DNA of 64,000 bases from Basidiobolus meristosporus CBS 931.73 (GCA_002104905.1 MCFE01000279.1:1-64000); one strand, 5' to 3'. Shown: positions 1 to 12,472, counted from the first letter of the stretch. Notes: generated by a model from the letters alone, not told the origin. Numbers and translations are program-made.

Positions 1-1076
1 ATGCCTCAAGCTTCTTCATCCATATGTGCAAAATTTCTGGGATAAAGCAAGAATCTACTGTACCATACTCCCCACAGCTAAATGGAGTAGCTAAATGTGC
101 AAGCAGAACTATGATCAGTATGGCTAGATTATTGATCCATGATCAAAAATTATCATATGATTTTTGGTTGGAATCAGTTGCCAGAGCAGTACACAGTAGA
201 GATAGGAGTATATAACAGATTACTTTGAGACTCTACCCCACTAAGCATGGTATGGATATAGACCAAATGCATAACTTATAAGAATATTTGGTCACAGCAT
301 ATGCCAATCAAGTGCCAGGGAATCAATCAAAAATTGTACCAAAAATTGTAAGATGCATGTTTTGGGCTACTGCAATGAGTAAAGGGTAAACCATTTCTCT
401 AATCTCAATTCAAGGAAGCTGACAATGTCCAGGGACTTGCTGCTTGATGAAATATAAGATTTCTTAACAAATGACATTGGCTCATGACAAATATCTGATC
501 TCAAGTTCACCATTAGTGAGGATTCAAACAGAACTACAAGTGAGAGTTCTTCCACCCCAGAGGACTCCACAACTGTGTTTCAGTCTGAATCAGTGCCCCG
601 GAATATCCCAGAAGTGATCATTCCGGTATCACAAACCAGGAGAACCCACTTGCCAAAGATAGCTTAAATTACTATATCAATGAGGGTACAAACTTAGCCT
701 ATCCCTATTCAGTCCCTATTAATGAGCCCCAGGCAGGGAAAGAGGCCCTTAATAGCACTCAGACAGAGTCTTGGATATCAGCAATGAGTGAAGAATAGCA
801 GGTGATGATGAAAAATTTTACTTGGGACTTAGTAAAATTACTGATCAACTTAAATTCAATTGGATGCAGGTGGGAGTTCAAGTCAAAACACAAGGCTGAT
901 GGTACAACTCAAATATACCAAGCAAGAGCTTGTGGCCAAAGCACACTCTCAAACAAAGAACTTGACTATACAGAGAGCTTTGCACTGATAGCCAAGTTTA
1001 ATTCCACCAGATAAATATTGGCTAGTGCAGCCAAATAAACTTTCTTATATTAATTAAAATGAATGTACAAACTTCA
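1..1076 (+). mobile_element. Ty1/copia fragment (integrase end to start of RT)
   Basis: Degenerate internal piece of a copia retrotransposon, cut by the window edge on the left. Residues read from about 24 match the end of a copia integrase core (a GIKQESTVPYSPQLNG-like block). Further blocks follow the copia order: a linker with a DSGLNYYINEGTNLAY-like stretch near 660-710 and the start of reverse transcriptase (a TWDLVKL / SIGCRWEFKSKHKADG block near 820-900). The piece stops at about 1076, just after an MNVQT block that corresponds to the RT MDVETAF motif. The same blocks lie in the same order in the better copy at 57300-58740. Frames are broken by several stops, so it is dead. Family-level assignment is secure; the exact right break is approximate. 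Confidence 0.8.
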
Positions 1077-1082
1077 TCTTTG

Positions 1083-3470
1083 TGCAACATTTTGGCTCAC
1101 CTTAGCCTTCTAGATATGGCCTGCAGGGATATAGCTTGAAAGACAAAGGCTCACTGCTGGATTATGAGTATAAATTGCCTCTTAGCAGTACCCTGCATAA
1201 GCCCAGCAAAATCCTAATAAGCAATGGGATCCCACCCACAAAAAGGGCCAACAATACTTGATTGGCCAAGTGATACCAGTAATCCATTTATTGGTGAATG
1301 ATGTGATATTGTAGCCAGAGAAGGGGCATACTTCCATCAGTGTTGATAATAAGTGCTCTAGGACTTACTACTTCTTCTTGCCAAGATCATTATGGAGTGC
1401 AACTCACCATGTACTTGGTATAAGTGGTAAGCTGTCATGCAGCTGGTAACATATGACCAAGAGACTATTTTGAAACCTGCATGTGCTAGCAGTTGCATGG
1501 TACTCATACCAGAAAAGGCCACCATTGGAAGGCGCCAAAGTTATCAGGAATCCACCACCACATGAGGAAAACATTGATTACACTCAAGAATTAATCCAGT
1601 AATACCCTGTCTAAAGAAACTCATGCAGCCAATTGGATATTATGAGCTATAAAGTACAGTACTCAGTATCAGTCCAGCTCAAACATTTTGACTATATTTG
1701 ACAGTAAATACTAGAAACAACTAAGAAGTAATGGTTACTCTGAAGGTATGTATAACCATGACATTACCTTGCCACCTGATGAATTCTTAATAAACAAGCA
1801 CTCTAACAGCAAATCCTGCTGGCCACTGATTCTCATCATCCCAAATCTGCCACCTATCCTACAGTATCATAGCAGAAGTTGGATGAAAGTCTCACAAATA
1901 TTAGGGTCTAGATCACTGTCCAGCCCAGATAGCTACCTGTGGCCATTGCTGGATGAATCTTGTATGCTCTCCAGTGGGACACTAGTAAATGTCTGTTGTG
2001 CAAAAATGCATATTAGTATTTGAGTTGGATATAATCCAGCCATCAGCAAGACAGTCAGCTTTCCTGGGCACCATGGACAGTATTGCCATCAAATATGACT
2101 GATCTATGGGGTTTACTCCATAACACATACACATGATTATTATCTAAACTCCAACACTGAGAACATAATCTTCCCACATAGAGAACATACATATGTCAGC
2201 ATGCAACTGCAACAATGTTGATAAGCTTTAAGCTCCCAGCCAGAAAAAGGAATTAGTAAGAAGTTGGATATACTCAAGATAGAGGTATTCTGTTGGAGCA
2301 AAAGCTTTCCACTGGGAGCACAGCATTTGCTCTTTAGCAATATACCTAAACTAGTGACCAAGTTGCACTTGGGGCAAAGCAAGCTGAATGAGCCCTTGGA
2401 GATACAAGAGAAATTTGAAGTAATTGGCAAGATGTTACAGATAACCTGCTACCCATAGTATTTTCACAAGCTCCAATCAATATTCCTCTGCATATGCATC
2501 AATAAAAGTAAATGGACTGGATGAGTTGGGTATGTACTTCCTCAAGTGACCTTTTGATGCAATTTCCACCCTGAGAAAATAGAAAGCATTGGGACTAACA
2601 CATTGACATTCAAGGAATATATTTTCAGAAGCAGATTGGCAATGCTAATTTGGCTCATCTACATTTTTTATGCAGGGTTTGTTATAGGATTTAAGCAGCT
2701 ATACTACAAGTATTAAGCTAAAAATATAAATCTCTGCAGCTGTTTTTTTCATTGTCTACTGCATTGTTCTTAGTATGTGTCAATTATTGGTCCATACTTC
2801 AACTTTTGTGAGTTTCCTATAAAGCAGATGTATGGGGAAATAGGAAATCAAATAAATTGCAAGTACTGCCATTTCCAACCTTATCAATAGCATAACCTTC
2901 AGGTCTGGTATGGATGTGATGAATTAGCACATGGTGGACAGCCAGAAAGAGCTAGAAAGCTTTGACACCTGATGTGCTCATGAAGACAGCTATGCCTTTG
3001 GTATCAGGTAGCAAAGCAGCCCTGAAGTATAGTTAGTTGCCCAAGTTATGCAAGGTTGAGTTGGTTGCAACCTGCAACTAATATTTGCTAGAACAACCTT
3101 ACCAAAGTGTGTTTGGTTTTGAATGTGTATAGGTCAATTTCTACACCATTCAATACATAAATCAGATTAACAAGACACAGCACCTATATATGAAGGGGTC
3201 TAAAATACAGCAGGGAGAAGGAAGATATTGGCCAAGTACCAAAAGTATTTTGCAGATATTTTAGAGGTATGTATGGTAAAGGTGGGGCTACCAATCATAG
3301 GTTTGCAAGATGTATATGTTATCAGTACCACAAGGTGTATTTAACTTTGCAGGTATCATACAGAAAATCCATAAGGTAAGTTTATATATGTATGCTAATT
3401 GCAGTAAGTGGGTGTGTATTTAGAGGTTAGTAAGCATGAGGCTATAGTTTGTTTTATTTATGCCATACCC
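1083..3470 (+). pseudogene. CACTA/Plavaka-like transposase copy 1 (5'-truncated)
   Basis: Relic of the Tnp2-type transposase of a CACTA-superfamily element, in many short frames. Alignable order with the best copy (38057-43090): the LLLAKII...CTWYKW block near 1375-1430, the CANCQES zinc-binding-like region near 1535-1560, a DGKHYKQLRS equivalent near 1700-1730, the 'DEFLINKHSNSKSCWPL' block near 1765-1825, the 'GSRSLSSPDSYLWPLLDE' block near 1910-1955, and the C-terminal block ending in VWGEIG near 2690-2850. The N-terminus is missing because the copia fragment abuts it. The 3' end, around 3340-3470, is the same AT-rich tail that follows the transposase in the other copies. Non-functional. 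Confidence 0.7.
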
Positions 3471-3482
3471 CTGTGAAAAACA

Positions 3483-4039
3483 ACTGTGATGATCCTATCA
3501 AAAGGCCATCACAAGGATCAAGTCCCATGACTAAAAGGTATTGATGCCATCAGGATATTGTGCAATATAACCCTCACCCACCAGATTTCACAAAAAACTT
3601 TGTCAAAATTTTTCATCATAAAATACCTAAGTGGTTTTTAATTGGTCCCTTACCAATACTGTCCCTTTCTGATCCCATACACTTAATGACCTCCAACACT
3701 TGTGTACATTGATTACACATAGCCACTTTTCAACACTTCTTACTTCCTGACTCAACCAATTTTCTTACTTTTCATGCATAAAATTATTTGTTTCCATTAA
3801 AGCTTCAGTTGTGCTTCAATTGCCAATTATGTTAGCCTACACAAGTCCCTATATTCAACAGTGACATTTGGTAAAGACCCACTTTTAACAAGTAACTCCA
3901 TTAAAATCCGCCATTTGCTATGTGTTTTGGTAATAACATGGTTTTCTCATTACTTTGACAGGAACCCTATGAATATATGCCACTGTTTGTTCACTTGTTC
4001 CCATACATCTTGGTCTCCAGCCAGCACTACAAGGTCTAG
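3483..4039 (-). pseudogene. CACTA element terminus with 3' end of accessory gene 2
   Basis: Begins with the element terminus (3483-3516, consensus TGTGATGATCCCATCAAAAGG) and runs through about 350 bp of subterminal DNA into the 3' part of accessory gene 2, read on the minus strand. The same order occurs at 35451-36100. The piece is interrupted at 4039 by the LTR of gypsy element G1; the interruption point, in a CAAGGTCTAG context, matches uninterrupted sequence at about 36010-36022. The rest of gene 2 is not found directly to the right of G1, so the right half was lost or moved. Confidence 0.65.
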
Positions 4040-4406
4040 TGTTACAAGTCTTGGTAAAAGTGTTGTAGAGGAATAGGGAGTTTAGTTAGTATTGAATTCA
4101 CTAAAACTTGATCTGATTTTTATTGAGGTACCAGCAGCTCCTTAGATATATTTTGCCAGATCAACTGCTGACAAAATGTATTTCTTAATGTAGGCTGTGG
4201 CTGATGACTTGTTTAATTGCATTATCATCACCCAATATGATCCTACTTAATATCTATTTCTGTCTGGTAAGGATCTGCAGATTCATTTGCTGACTAATGC
4301 TACTGATTTGATATATAATACTGATATACTGATAAGCTATGCCTAAAACTAATTGATTTGACTAAGGACTGATCTAACTGAAACATTCAAGCAGTAGATC
4401 ATAACA
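4040..4406 (-). repeat. 3' LTR of gypsy element G1
   Basis: 367-bp LTR. Read on the minus strand it starts TGTTATGATCTACTGC and ends CTTGTAACA, so it has the TG...CA ends of an LTR. It matches the G2 LTRs (19749-20116, and the split copy 12473-12669 plus 16106-16277) along its whole length. The purine tract AGTAGAGGAGAA (minus strand) immediately precedes it and is the expected polypurine primer for plus-strand synthesis. The 4 bp at the host side are CTAG (4036-4039); the partner duplication is lost because the other end of G1 is truncated. Confidence 0.88.
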
Positions 4407-7095
4407 TTCTCCTCTACTAAATTTGAGAGGGCTGTCTTGAATCTCTTTACTTGTGATATGAATATCTTGATGGTTCATTATTATCAGCAAGTCTTGCAAT
4501 CTTTAGTCTGTCCCTATGCAATAAGTGTTCCCAGATATTGCCTTGTTTGTCCACTAGTTGGTAAGTTGCAAATGGATATTCTCTGATAATCTTGAATGGT
4601 CATGTCCATTGTGCCTCAAGCTTCTTCCAAGTGTTGTTTCTCAGCCATACAAAGTGTCCAACTATCAATGCTTCTGGTGCATTAGTCTTATAAAATCTCT
4701 GCTTCATCTTTTCTGCACCTTGAGAGGCTTTTGTCTCTGCCTCTTGACATCCTTGTTCTAGCTGCTGGTGTCAACTTGGCTGACTGAGTTCATCTTCTAA
4801 GGTGTCTGTAAGCTTTGGTTGTGTGAGATCTCCTGGAGTCCTTAGTTCACATTAATACACTAAGTAAAATGTCAATTATTGGGTGGTGTTGGGTACTCTG
4901 ACTCTGCATGCAGAGAGTGCTTGGTCTACATACTCATCCCATCTACTGACAACTCCATTTGCACACTTGGTCAGCAGTTTTCCAAATAATCCATTAAACA
5001 ATTCAGTGACTCCATTAGTTCTGGGGTGATATGCCAAGGTTTTCAAGTGTTTGATCTGCTGCATTTCCAGGTAAGCTTCCAATGTCTTTGCCATAAAGTT
5101 TGCACCTCTTTTGGATAGAATCTCTACAGGGCATCCAAACCGCATAAGGATCTCTTGGTAGATGAAACATGCAACTTCTAGTTCACTGGCTATAGTTACA
5201 GCTTTAGCCACAGGCCATTTGGTGGCATGGTCAATTGCTACTAGGATCCAACAGCTGCATTTCCTGGTAGTTGGCAGTCTTCCAATAAAATTGCTTCCCC
5301 ATCATTCAAATTGTTTTACAGGCTCCACAGGAAAGAGTTCAGCAATTCTCTGTGGTTGGCCTTGGTTGATTTGGCAATTTGGGCATGCTTCACTAGCTTC
5401 TCAAGGTCATGATTCATTCTGGGCCACCATGCTCTGGCTTTCACAAGGCTATAGGTTCCTTCAATTCCAAGATGTCCATATCCATTTTGTGGCTTATGTA
5501 TTAAATCCAGGCAAGTAACTCAAGGGCAATAGGCAATAGGGCTCCCATCAACAATTTGTTAGAGTGTTTCATCCTGTACTACAAATTTGCTGACTTCATC
5601 ACGGATTATCTTCTTGATATCTTCATCCACCTCAATAGGAATGGCTTGGTCCTCCAAGTACTTTGGTAATAGGCTAGGCCAATCTGATTCATGCACCAAG
5701 TTGAGTTGTGCAACATGTTCTAATCTTGATAAGGCATCAGCAACAGTGTTTTTTCCCAGGGCAGTAGACAATCTCCAGGTCAAATTGCTGAATGTATTCA
5801 CTCCATCTTGTTATTCTTCTAGAGAGTACTTTCTGAGTAAATATATACATGAGCAAGGCATGATCAATCTTTGCAGTGCATTTGACTCCTTCATTATAGC
5901 ATGTCCATGTCTTCTCTGTTAGCTTCTTCAAGACCTGTTCAATGTGCACCATGTGATCCTCTTCTGTCTTGCTGTATATCAATATGTCATCTAGGTAGAT
6001 TATCAAAAACTTGTCTAAGTACTCCTGGAAGTCAGTCTGCATAAGAGTAATGAATGTTGCAGGGACATTGGTGAGGCCCAGACTCATGACTATGTACTTA
6101 TAATGTCCATATCGGGTCCTGAATGCTGTCTTAGGGATGTCTTCTGGCTTCACCCTAATCTGGTTGTATCCTGACATGAGGTTAATCTTGCTGGAAATAG
6201 TGGCTCCATTAAGTTGGTCCAAAAGCTCATCAATCCAAGGTATGGGGTACTTATTCTTCATGGTAACTGAGTTGGGGGCTCTGTGGTCAATGCATATCCT
6301 AAGTCCTCCATCCTTCTTCTTCACAAAAAGACCTGGTGCTCCCCAAGGTGACTTGCTTGGTCTGATATATCCTAGCTCCAGTAACTAATATATTTGTCTC
6401 TTCATCTCTTCCAACTCCAATGGACTCATTCTGTAAGGTGTCTTACTCACTGGAGGGCTATCTCCTGTTTCAATGGTATGATCCACACTCCTGACTGGTG
6501 GTAGGCTTACAAGCTCATCTGGATATTTGTCTGAATATTCCTTCATAAGAGTGTGGACCTTCTGGGGTACTGGAGTAGAGGAATTCTCCTGTAATACTGC
6601 AATGAGGATCATTGGGGTACTTTTAATTAGTGCTCTACAGAACTGTGTCTTGCTAAGTTCACATGTTTCACACACACTGGAATTGAGCAAGTTGATATCC
6701 AGTCTGGCAGGTAATAGCTCATAGGTCTTGTTGTCCTTTTGGATCTGAGTAGTATGAGTTCTCCAGTTGATTGATGGATTACAACAGAATAGCCAGGTTT
6801 TCCCAAGTATAAGGTCAAACTTGCAGTTCCCAAATATATAGGCCTTTATATCTTCTTCTTAATCATTGATCTTCATCCATACTGGCTCAGTAACACGGTT
6901 GATTATGTGAGAGTTTCCATCAGCTGTTGAGACTGCAGTTGATTTGGTGGGTTCCAAGTTGATTCCAGCTTTCAAAGCAACTTGCCCTGACATGTACTCA
7001 TGCAATGCTCCTGTGTCAATCATGCTCTTGGCAGGTACTCCATTGATTACTCCATCAAGTACAATTTCATTTAACCAGCTTTTGGATGCTGAACT
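4407..7095 (-). mobile_element. Ty3/gypsy element G1, internal region, 5'-truncated
   Basis: Minus-strand pol in gypsy order. Aspartic protease remnant near 6900-7060 (IDTGALHEYMSG, the DTG active site). Linker to RT 6385-6690. Reverse transcriptase 5736-6380 with an [10 protein letters not shown] active-site block at about 5985-6015. A short RNase H tail with the [13 protein letters not shown] motif near 5700-5765. Integrase core 4876-5420 (CPVEILSKRGANF, 'NGVTELFNGLFGKLL'). Its C-terminal region runs down to the LTR. The order PR-RT-RH-IN identifies gypsy rather than copia. Gag and the 5' LTR are gone: similarity to G2 stops near 7095. About 5915-5925 is a deletion junction that removes the RT thumb and most of RNase H. 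Dead element. Confidence 0.88.
5736..6324 (-). pseudogene. gypsy reverse transcriptase (G1)
   Basis: Longest intact pol frame of G1. It encodes the palm and fingers of a gypsy [20 protein letters not shown] at the start, '[16 protein letters not shown]' next, then [18 protein letters not shown], and the YLDD catalytic motif ([10 protein letters not shown]). After the KKLTE residues the frame jumps straight to [11 protein letters not shown], which in gypsy pol belongs to the RNase H domain, so the thumb and the catalytic part of RNase H are deleted in frame. The frame then runs into the EYIQQFDLE...PGKK block that precedes the NTVADALSR signature. Without RNase H this could not reverse-transcribe on its own. 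Confidence 0.85.
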
Positions 7096-7104
7096 GCCAT
7101 TATA

Positions 7105-7415
7105 ATGCTAGCAGAGGTCTGCAATGATTATGAAGCACTGATAAGTTTCTTGTCATATAAGGCAGTTGAATGTATTGACTGGTTAGGTCAGCTCAAGGAG
7201 ATGTAGAGCAAATCAAGACTGCCAGAATGCCATGCTATTCTTGTCAAATGTCCACTAAAACATGGTCAAGCTTGTAATTTTATTTATGAGTCAATTCAAC
7301 AAAATGCCATCACAATCCTGCCATAAGACCATGTAAAGGTTCAATAATTCCAAGCTGCTGGCATTGCAATGGCCTGGTTGATCCAGATTGGATCCATCTA
7401 TGGGACCAAATTTTG
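7105..7415. repeat. 480-bp repeat block, partial copy
   Basis: Shorter copy of a block also present at 20440-20910, 43105-43575 and 48610-49095. Shared landmarks are a TCTGCAATG/ATAAGGCA tract, a GCCATCACAATCCTGCCATAAGA-like tract and the right-hand tract CCAAGCTGCTGGCAT ... GACCAAATT. It lies exactly where G1 is truncated. On its minus strand the right end can encode the AAWN-terminated tail seen in the 20830-22330 coding repeat. Function unknown. Confidence 0.55.
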
Positions 7416-7549
7416 TTTCATAGGGGTATTGCTTTGGTGAAAACCTTAACTAATGTATTTCCTAAGATCTATGGTACAATCAATTATCAGGGGTTATTGC
7501 ACAATGTATTGACATGATCAATCTCTCTTTGTCTTAGGATTTTGATCCG

Positions 7550-7930
7550 GTGATGACATTTTGACAAGATCATCACAATAATGTCTTCTAGGGGACTACA
7601 CTCAAGTGAGATACATGAGCATGCAGAGAAAGGCAATTTTTCTATTATTGCCACTACATCCTCCATTGTAGACAGAGTGAATATCCCACTGACAAACCAA
7701 GCAACAACATCAAGTGCTACAAGACTATCACAGCTAAAAAGTTGCACTTAGAACACTGATAGGTACACCAAGAGGTTGCAACACTTCATCAAGAGCAGTG
7801 CTAACATATATGAATTTGAATACTGCTAGGGTTTATTGCAAAGACTGGCAGATGAAGTGCCATGTTTTGCAGTGCCAGCTGAAGACCAGGACATATGGTA
7901 ACCAGTAAATGAGCAACAGAATCAACCCTA
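7550..7930 (+). pseudogene. CACTA terminus (inverted) plus C-terminal fragment of gene 2
   Basis: A reverse copy of the element terminus (7550-7583, GATCATCACAATAATG at its end) is followed by a plus-strand fragment of accessory gene 2. The fragment encodes an 'HTKRLQHFFKSSA'-like stretch (here YTKRLQHFIKSSANI), then 'LLQRLADE' and 'VPAEDQDIW', also found at 47294-47509. The segment ends at the next terminus copy at 7937. The order terminus-gene 2 fragment-terminus is not that of a complete element and looks like a rearranged junction. Confidence 0.55.
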
Positions 7931-8077
7931 TATAGAAATGATCCCATCAAAAGGCTGTCACAAAGCTAAAGTCCCCTGACAAAATGGTATTGATCACATC
8001 AGGACACCATACAAAGACTATAAAAATATGCACTCCAGATTATACAAAATACTTACTAAAAATCTCTCATCACAATA

Positions 8078-9640
8078 GTGTATAGGTGGCTTTTAACTGG
8101 TCCTCCCATCAGAAACTCCCAAAAGATGAGGTATGCATCACACTCTCCACACACAAACCATGATGGAATAGAGAAAGGATGCCATAGTAGAAGAGATCTA
8201 CATGATCAGCTTTATGCTTGTGGTATAGCTGCTCAGATCCCATCACAAACTCCCTGCAGAAAGGCTGTAGATGTTACAAGTTGGCAATGGTGATCCACCT
8301 CTGCATAAATATTCCTACAATGTCAACATAAAACCTCCAATGCTTCCAATGAACTATGGGAAAAATTGCTTCAGAAGGCCACCTGAATGAATACATATCC
8401 AGTTCATTCAGTCCAGCATATAACTAGTTGCATAAATGTATAAATATTGATTGGAGTCTGTGAGAAGTATTTTGGGTAGCAGATACTTTGTGATATTTAG
8501 ATGATTCTTTGGACCAAATTACCAGTGAGACTAACATCAGATCTCTGCTCTGATGCTATAAGATTGCTGGCAGATTAAGGTGGCCATGAATAAGCAGCCA
8601 GCAAGATTTGCTGGTAGAGTGCTTCTACAGTGAGAATGCATTAAGTGCCAAGGCAAAGGCATGATTGTACATACCTTCAAAGTAGCCCTAGCATCTTGGT
8701 TATCTCTAATGTATGCCATTAAATATATTGGAGATAATTGTACTTGATTGATCCTGAGTGCAATACCTCATAGCTTCACAAAGTTTATGAAATTGCATGA
8801 GCTTCTTTATACAGGGTGTATCTAGAATATATATAGAGTGTGAACAGTGTTTTTCTCCTATAATGGTGGATTCCTGAAAAGTTGGACACCATGCAATAGT
8901 GGCATTTTCTGATGCAACTGCCATGCCACTGCTAATGTATGCTGGTATCAGGACTGTCTCTGAGTCTTATGTTGCCAGTCACATGACAACTTTCCACTTG
9001 TACCAAGTATATGGTAAGTAGCATTCTGGAATGCTTTTGACAAGAAGTAGTAGCAACCCCTCTAGGCCCACATTACTGATATTAGTGGAAACATGCCACT
9101 TGTCTGGTCCCAGTATCACATTGTTCACCAGCAGATGGATTACTGGGCCCACTTAGAGTATCTCTGGCATTTTTTTCCACAGGCATTGTCTCATTACACT
9201 TTGAGATTAAGCCATGCTCTTCCAGGGTACTATTGTTAGGGAAGATGGGCTCATAGTCCATCAGTGAGCCTTTTTCTCCAGAGCTATCACATTGCAGGCA
9301 ATATACCAATGGCCAAGGTGAGCTGATAGGTGTCACAAACGCACCTTACTCAGTTTGTCCAAGGCAATAAGTATGGCTAGGTGCCTTTATACTAATATCA
9401 AGTTACTGGCCAGATCTTGTTGGTACAGTAGTGACTGATGAATGGTCAAATATGATTCATATGGCAAAACACAGGCTGTGATCTTTGCAATACCTCCTAT
9501 GCTCTCTGCAAGCTGCTTTGCTGAGCAGCTTATTACAATAGCCACATGGTCTTTTTTCTCTTCTCTTACAGCACTAAATCTAGGTAGTTGTCTATATGGG
9601 TCAAACAGTTTAACACTCTGCAACATAATGCTTTTGTATC
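8078..9640 (-). pseudogene. CACTA/Plavaka-like transposase copy (P2)
   Basis: Minus-strand relic. N-terminal block near 9390-9626 (DHVAIV ... YLTIHQSLLYQQ) aligns with the N-termini of the copies at 35306 and 38057. The CPTCQESTIIGEKHC block at about 8830-8895 is the zinc-binding-like region typical of Tnp2-type fungal transposases, followed by 'KKLMQFHKLCEAMRY'. The C-terminal block, which aligns with LYYKHRAEN...FPMEQMCGEIG of 41126-41329, is at 8078-8290. The catalytic middle (the block around the PSNLDSYLYPLLE motif) is deleted between about 8530 and 8330. Several stops and shifts. Not functional. Confidence 0.7.
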
Positions 9641-9789
9641 ACTTTTTTGTAAATACTCATGTGAATTCAATGCAGACTTGTATTTGGGATATGCACCTAT
9701 TTGATTGTAAGACTCCACAATGACCTAACATAGAAAGCATTATATAAAAAGTTTTAGCACCACATGTTCATGTATATGTAACATCTACT

Positions 9790-11120
9790 CCCCTTTGGTT
9801 TGACTCACTTCCATATATATATACAGCCAAGACATAAAGCAAAGCTGACCATTTCCCAATCAAGCCATACCACTGAGAGCAGCAGAAGAACAGTTTGACA
9901 ACAGCTTGCTTTGATATTTGGTACAACTAGCAGGGCTGCCACCAAAAAAGGTCATGATGATAGTGTGCCCACTTAAGGTAATAATACACACTTTTCAACC
10001 TTTCAGTCAAATAGGTAATTGACAGTTATGGTAGAGCCTCAAGCTGACCATAATGCTTTGGCATATGATGATGTTGCAATCTTGGTACCTTTAGTTATGG
10101 AAAGCAAGTAGCATAATAACATCACTACAACATGTATTAACAACTATGCTGTCTGCTCATACCACAGCATTAATGAAGCAATTAGATGCAGTAGCTGATA
10201 GGATAGATTCACTGGCCCAGAGAAATAAGGAAATAGTCCAGGCACAGAAAGAGCAAGTAACACATGTAGAGCAATCAATATCTCAGGTAGAGAATGCAAC
10301 ATCCTTACATTGAAGAATGAACTCAAGTGGCTCAATGTTGCAGCCTAGAGCTTAGCCATTTCCCAATGTAGCAGCAGAGGATCACACTACACTCTTTGAA
10401 GCATGACAATAGTGCCCAAAGCAAATGCCCACAGAAACCTGTCACAGCATTAAAGGGAGAGACTGTGGCATTTATACCAAAGCCTAAAAGTCAACATACA
10501 TTGAAAATTGGGACAAGAGTTAAGTACAGCCAGTTGAGCTACACCCCAGTGAGGTAGATGAGCTTGCAGATAAAGGTAATTTGTCTATCACTGCTTCCAT
10601 GTTCTCTATTGTAAAGAGAGTGGAGATCCTACTGACAGAAATGTAACAGTGTCAAGAAGTTGAAAGACTTTTACAATGCACACAGTGAAGTTCTTGGGCA
10701 ATAACAGGCACAGCAAAAGATTGCAGTACTTCTTAATAGCATTGCTCACGTGAATGCACTTGAATATTACAAGGATTTATTGCAATGACTGGCAGATGAG
10801 GTGCTAGACATTGTATTGCTGGTAAAAGACTAGGATGAATGGGCATTAGTGAATCAACAACAACATAAAGTCAAGTGGCTCCTGCCAAAGTCATGGAAAA
10901 AGTGTGTTTTGGCAAGTATATTTATTGAATGATGGATTTGAATGGAGTTACTTCTTGAGTTTGAGGCAAGGCTTAATATCAATGCTTGATTCATGGACCT
11001 AAATAGTTCTGTACAATTGTTAATCAGGTTACCACTGATGATTGAATATAAGTATGCCAACTTGTGTCCATGAGAAGTGAAAGCATTACTTGAGTCAGGA
11101 GGAAAGCAGCACAAAGAAGA
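9790..11120 (+). pseudogene. CACTA element accessory gene 2 copy (P2)
   Basis: Degenerate plus-strand copy of the second gene of the CACTA-like element. The recognisable part near 10150-10310 encodes the coiled-coil segment (HHSINEAIRCSS*DRIDSLAQRNKEI order) that is cleaner at 43958-44194, then the NSSGSMLQPR...FPNVAAEDH tract. The middle with the tandem basic modules is deleted. The 3' part near 10540-10870 matches the EVDELADK...SITASMFSIVKR region and the LQRLADE/VKD region. It starts about 150 bp from the divergent transposase relic. Confidence 0.55.
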
Positions 11121-11354
11121 GGCAATAACCAGTCAATGTACACAAATATTGAAGGCAATTGGGTATGTGGGATCACAATGTGAGATAACTGGCTGATAGC
11201 CAATTAAAAGCCACTCATGTATTGTTGTAATGAGACATCTTGACCAAGATTTTTGTGAAATCTGGGTAGGATTTTTTTAATGGTCTTTACTTAAAATCCA
11301 TATGGTACCACTACCCCCTAGTTATGGGATTTAAGTTTGGTGGCTGCCTTTTGA

Positions 11355-11580
11355 CTGGATTGCCTCAGTTATTTTCCACAGGGTTTGTATTGTTTGTTGT
11401 CAAGACTACAAAGTTCACTGTTTGAGTTCCAATAGTGATATAAAGAGTAACACTCCTGCTTGCTGAGTCAGGTCCTTGGAATAGGGCTCTCATGCCTGCA
11501 CTTCAGTAACTTGTGGGGGACCATCTTTCTTCCTGGTCAGCAGGCATCTATTAGCATCACACTCTGCAGCTCCATCTCCC
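11355..11580 (-). pseudogene. fragment of unclassified coding repeat (gene 3)
   Basis: About 200 bp that matches 21560-21780 on the same strand: the tract GAGCTCCAATA(T)AGATAT, then CTTGCTGATAGAGGAGTCAG-like sequence, then GGCTCTCATCCCTGC-like and GCAGCTCCATCTC-like sequence. On the minus strand it corresponds to the GILEDKEE / DSDSSISK part of the 20830-22330 repeat protein. It is wedged between two CACTA termini (11366 and 11592). Product not recognised. Confidence 0.5.
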
Positions 11581-11591
11581 TATGAGAAAAA

Positions 11592-12472
11592 ATTTTGATG
11601 ATCCCATTAATATGCTGTCACAAAATATTTCTCTTACTTTTCATGTATATAAATTGTTTTATTAATGTTTAAACTTCAGTTGTACCTCAATTGCCAATTA
11701 TAGTGACCTATATAAGTCCCTATACCCATCACTAACATTTAGGCCAACCCCACACTCAATAAGTAACTCTATTAAAATTCACCACTCAATAAGTATTTCT
11801 GCTGTTATGACCCTTTTCCTTGACTTCTGTAGGTACCCTACTGGTTTATGCCACTTTTCACTCACTGATTCTCATACATCCTGGTCTATAGCTGGTACTG
11901 CAAGGCTGAGCACTTTATCTGCCAGTATTTGCAATAAATTCTTGCTACATTCAAGTATGTTTTCTTAAGCACCACTGTTGAATAAGTGCTGCAACCTCTT
12001 GGTGCATCTATTAATGCTCCAAAATTCCACTGTAGGCACTGTGATAGTCTTCTAAGTTGTTGAAGTTGTTGCTTTGTCCATCAGTGGATTCTTTATTCTA
12101 TCTACAATGGAGGACATGGCAGCAGTGGTTGGCAGTTTCTATTCTCTGCAAGCTCATATACCTCACTGGGGAATGGCTCAACTCACTGGGCTTCCAATTA
12201 TTGAGAAAACAGCTGTTTTCTTGTTGATAATTCTTTGTGCCTATTATGGGATTAGCCTGTTCTGGACTGATGGTGTTAACTGGTGAGAACTGCAGCCTTT
12301 TCTCACATTTCCCTGTCTTTGGATGGGTTAGACTCTTTTCTCTTTACCTTTACCTTTATTACTGGCAAATTGTACACTACCACTTTGACCCAGTGCTTCT
12401 TGAATTGAACTATATTTTTTCTTGATGAATGCAGCATTGGTGCATCAATTCTTGCTCCCTGTCTCTTGCAAG
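11592..12472 (-). pseudogene. CACTA terminus and gene 2 copy, left part (split by gypsy G2)
   Basis: Starts with an element terminus (TTTTGATGATCCCATTAA...) with a subterminal deletion of about 200 bp relative to 35451-35900. It then runs into the minus-strand 3' half of gene 2. The region 11870-12472 aligns with 36000-36760, including the tract that encodes the basic modules. At 12472 it is interrupted by gypsy G2 and resumes at 20117. The 4-bp sequence CAAG is present on both sides of G2 (12469-12472 and 20117-20120), so this is a clean insertion into gene 2. Confidence 0.7.

Larger units (their letters stand above)
7937..11366. mobile_element. CACTA/Plavaka-like element P2, degenerate
   Basis: About 3.4 kb bounded by two inverted copies of the element terminus: AATGATCCCATCAAAAGGC at 7937 and its reverse at 11341-11366. 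It holds a minus-strand transposase relic (8078-9640) and a plus-strand gene 2 relic (9790-11120), which diverge from a shared upstream region of about 150 bp. The CACTA assignment rests on the transposase blocks, not on the termini, which do not read CACTA. Both genes have internal deletions: the transposase lacks its middle, and gene 2 jumps from the ATTGGGACAAGAG region to its 3' part near 10530. I see no target-site duplication. Confidence 0.6.
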